Below, one piece after another: positions 60,195 through 61,811 of a DNA stretch of 61,811 bases. The stretch is from Antarcticimicrobium sp. GTDB lineage: Bacteria > Pseudomonadota > Alphaproteobacteria > Rhodobacterales > Rhodobacteraceae. The notes beneath the pieces were generated by a model, which saw nothing but the letters and a program-made list of their open reading frames with translations, did no database searches and was not told where the DNA came from. The stretch lies in contig NZ_JARGPK010000022.1 of NCBI RefSeq assembly GCF_029212575.1, positions 1-61,811 on the forward strand, given 5' to 3'. Made by a program: the position numbers and the translations under genes. The stretch's first letter is position 1; every line of letters begins with the position of its first letter.

Positions 60195-60983
60195 TCAGAT
60201 GTGTCCGATGTCACGCAGAAAATCGGTGAGGGCCTCGGCATAGGCCGCAGGCTGGTCGACACAGGGCAGGTGGCCGCCGCCGCGGATCAGGCGGAAGGTC
60301 GAGCCGGGAATGAGATCGACCGTTTCGCGCACGAGGTCGGGCGGGGTGGCGCCATCGGCATCTCCGGCGATCCCCAAAGTCGGCAGGCGCAGCCCGCTGG
60401 TGGGGGTGTAGAAATCGGTGCCGCCGATGGCGGCGGCGCAGCCGAGGTAGCCCTCCAGCGGTTGGCGCGTGAGCATGTTGCGCCAGAGCGCGAGCTCAGC
60501 GCGGTCTCGGAACGCCGCACCGAACCAGCGCTCCATGGTGGCGTCGGCCACGCTGTCCAGCCCGTGGGCGCGGATCTGGGCGATCCGTTCCTCCCACATC
60601 TGCTTGGTGCCGATCTTTGCACCGGTGTTGGACAGCACGAGCGCGCGCACCTGGTCCAGCCGCTTGACCGCCAGACCCTGGGCGATCATGCCGCCGATGG
60701 AGAGGCCGACAAAGACACAGCCGCGCACCCCCAGATGATCCAGCAGCCGCTCGGCGTCGCGGACCAGCGCGCCCATCGCATAGGGCCCCTCGGGCAGCGA
60801 GGACAGCCCGTGGCCGCGCATGTCGTAGCGGATGATCCGGAGCCCCGGGGGCAGCAGCGGCAGCACCGCATCCCACAGGCGCAGATCGGTGCCCAGAGAA
60901 TTGGAGAACACCAGAGGCGCGCCGCCGGGATCGCCATCGACCCGGTAATGAAGCTGAACGTCGCCCAATTCGGCTATCTGCAC
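60195..60983 (-). CDS. pcaD: 3-oxoadipate enol-lactonase-like alpha/beta hydrolase
   Basis: 262 residues. LVFSNSLGTDLRLWDAVLP near 26, YDMRGHGLSS near 53, the nucleophile elbow VGLSIGGMIAQGLA near 95, Asp in AGDADGATPPDLV and His in GGGHLPCVDQP. These are the features of PcaD, which opens 3-oxoadipate enol-lactone in the beta-ketoadipate pathway. No other pca gene is in view, so function rests on family likeness alone; related lactonases of other pathways are possible. Confidence 0.82.
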   Translation of the reverse strand: MQIAELGDVQLHYRVDGDPGGAPLVFSNSLGTDLRLWDAVLPLLPPGLRIIRYDMRGHGLSSLPEGPYAMGALVRDAERLLDHLGVRGCVFVGLSIGGMIAQGLAVKRLDQVRALVLSNTGAKIGTKQMWEERIAQIRAHGLDSVADATMERWFGAAFRDRAELALWRNMLTRQPLEGYLGCAAAIGGTDFYTPTSGLRLPTLGIAGDADGATPPDLVRETVDLIPGSTFRLIRGGGHLPCVDQPAAYAEALTDFLRDIGHI

Positions 60984-61049
60984 GGCGGTCCCTCCGGTTC
61001 CTTTGGTGCAGCAATACCCAAGGGGACCGCCGGTGGCCAGCGGTCAGGA

Positions 61050-61074
61050 TGCGGGGCCGATTGCCGACCCCGCA
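61050..61074. terminator. GC-rich hairpin between the RTX gene and pcaD
   Basis: TGCGGGG and CCCCGCA pair around CCGATTGCCGA, 12 bp beyond the RTX stop codon. No T-run follows on the minus strand, so a rho-assisted or 3'-end-stabilising role is as likely as intrinsic termination. Confidence 0.4.
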
Positions 61075-61086
61075 CAGTTTATCATG

Positions 61087-61811
61087 TCAGAGGATCACCA
61101 GATCGTCCGAGAGGAGGCTGGGATCGCCAAGGCCCTCGATCGTGAGGACGTTGTCGGCGTCGATCTCGATCACGGTATTGCCATCGACGACAGTGGCGCT
61201 GTCGATCAGGTCGGCAACCGTGGTGCCCTCTTCGAGCAGGCGGGCGTAGATCCTGATCGTGTCGACGTCGTCCTTGAAATCCGCGATGGTGTCGGTCCCG
61301 CCGCTGAAATCGAAGGTGTCCGTGCCGCTGCCACCGATCAGCAGATCGTCACCCAGTCCGCCGTCGAGAGTGTCGGCTTTCTTGTTGCCCAGCAGGGTGT
61401 CGTCGCCTTCATCGCCGTAAAGCACGTCCTTGCCGCCCTTGCCGACCAGCCTGTCATTACCGAACCCACCGACGATCTCGTTCGCGCCGTCGGTTCCGGT
61501 GATCTTTGCGTCGATATCGCCGTTGAATGAGAATCTTTCGAAGTTGACCGCGGTGCTGCCGTCGATATTGGCATCCGTCGAATTGAAATTGCCGGTTCTC
61601 AGGTTGAAGGACAGGGAATCGGTCGCGGCGCCGTCATAAAAGGCCATCAGCATGTCACGGCCGTTGCCACCGTCCAGTGTCTTGATGGCGTCAAAGGCCG
61701 TCTCGACCTGGTCGTTTCCATTTCCGGCCTCCCCCCCAGCGGCCCCCTGGCGGGGGCTGTTGTAGGCGGCGCCCGTGCCCCCGAACAACCGGTCGGCGCC
61801 CGCGTCTCCCA
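61087..61811 (-). CDS. RTX-type calcium-binding repeat protein (C-terminal part; runs off the right edge)
   Basis: The frame is open to the window edge (a GDAGADRLFGGTG-like repeat is read beyond the first Leu), so the N-terminus is missing. 241 codons including the stop are visible. Nonapeptide repeats of the GGXGXDXL type are clear: GGFGNDRLVGKGGKDVLYG, then GDEGDDTLLGNKKADTLDG and GGLGDDLLIGGSGTDTFDF, then a DTIADFKDDVDTIRI segment typical of the last repeat. Such proteins are usually exported by type I systems, with the signal in the last 50 or so residues. The exporter genes are not in view, and the passenger domain cannot be identified. Confidence 0.85.
   Translation of the reverse strand, partial: GDAGADRLFGGTGAAYNSPRQGAAGGEAGNGNDQVETAFDAIKTLDGGNGRDMLMAFYDGAATDSLSFNLRTGNFNSTDANIDGSTAVNFERFSFNGDIDAKITGTDGANEIVGGFGNDRLVGKGGKDVLYGDEGDDTLLGNKKADTLDGGLGDDLLIGGSGTDTFDFSGGTDTIADFKDDVDTIRIYARLLEEGTTVADLIDSATVVDGNTVIEIDADNVLTIEGLGDPSLLSDDLVIL

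Overview
The window looks like a chromosome segment of a marine-type alphaproteobacterium in the Rhodobacteraceae (Roseobacter group). The evidence is very high GC with strong third-position GC bias, long tightly packed operons with ATGA start/stop overlaps, a MaoC-phosphate acetyltransferase fusion followed by ackA, a fused indolepyruvate ferredoxin oxidoreductase, heterotetrameric sarcosine oxidase, a SqrR-type ArsR repressor, and a short GC-rich intergenic element that I know from this family. No genus can be named from sequence alone. I see no tRNA, rRNA, insertion sequence, prophage or CRISPR array, and no gene-free stretch over about 300 bases.

Layout. 1-402: 5' part of rpe (minus). 488-13193: a complete phosphonate system: phnC, phnD and two phnE transporter genes, a hexapeptide-repeat transferase, the repressor phnF (minus), then phnGHIJKLN, a 2H-phosphoesterase-like DUF1045 gene (minus) and phnM. 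Two matching Pho-box-like direct repeats precede phnC and phnG, and a candidate PhnF operator lies before phnG. phnP is absent, and the DUF1045 protein is a candidate replacement. 13282-21070 (minus): an eight-gene glycoconjugate operon (nucleotide-sugar dehydrogenase, four glycosyltransferases, histidine phosphatase, polysaccharide deacetylase, small methyltransferase). 21292-23658: a large MscS-type channel. 23655-34389 (minus): a peptide/opine-class ABC importer joined to soxBDAG, apparently one transport-plus-catabolism operon. 34598-38522: a paralogue of the small methyltransferase, maoC-pta, ackA and a glutathione transferase. 38531-42553: indolepyruvate oxidoreductase with a divergent Lrp-type regulator.

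42674-55287 is the most unusual part. A LysM-FecR-Ig-like envelope protein, a 1620-residue secreted protein with 15 PKD repeats and a membrane class III adenylate cyclase form one apparent operon. After a small opposite-strand membrane gene (DUF3307) comes an ABC-exporter-like protein whose nucleotide-binding domain has lost canonical Walker A, signature and catalytic glutamate motifs, carries a large insertion, and ends in a cyclic-nucleotide-binding domain. The cyclase could make the ligand that the ABC-like protein senses. I do not recognise this as a described system.

55302-61811 (minus): a SqrR-like persulfide-sensing repressor with its own promoter and operator, an enolase-superfamily dehydratase with a zinc alcohol dehydrogenase, a TetA-like MFS exporter, two alpha/beta hydrolases (one PcaD-like), and the C-terminal part of an RTX calcium-binding protein that runs off the window.
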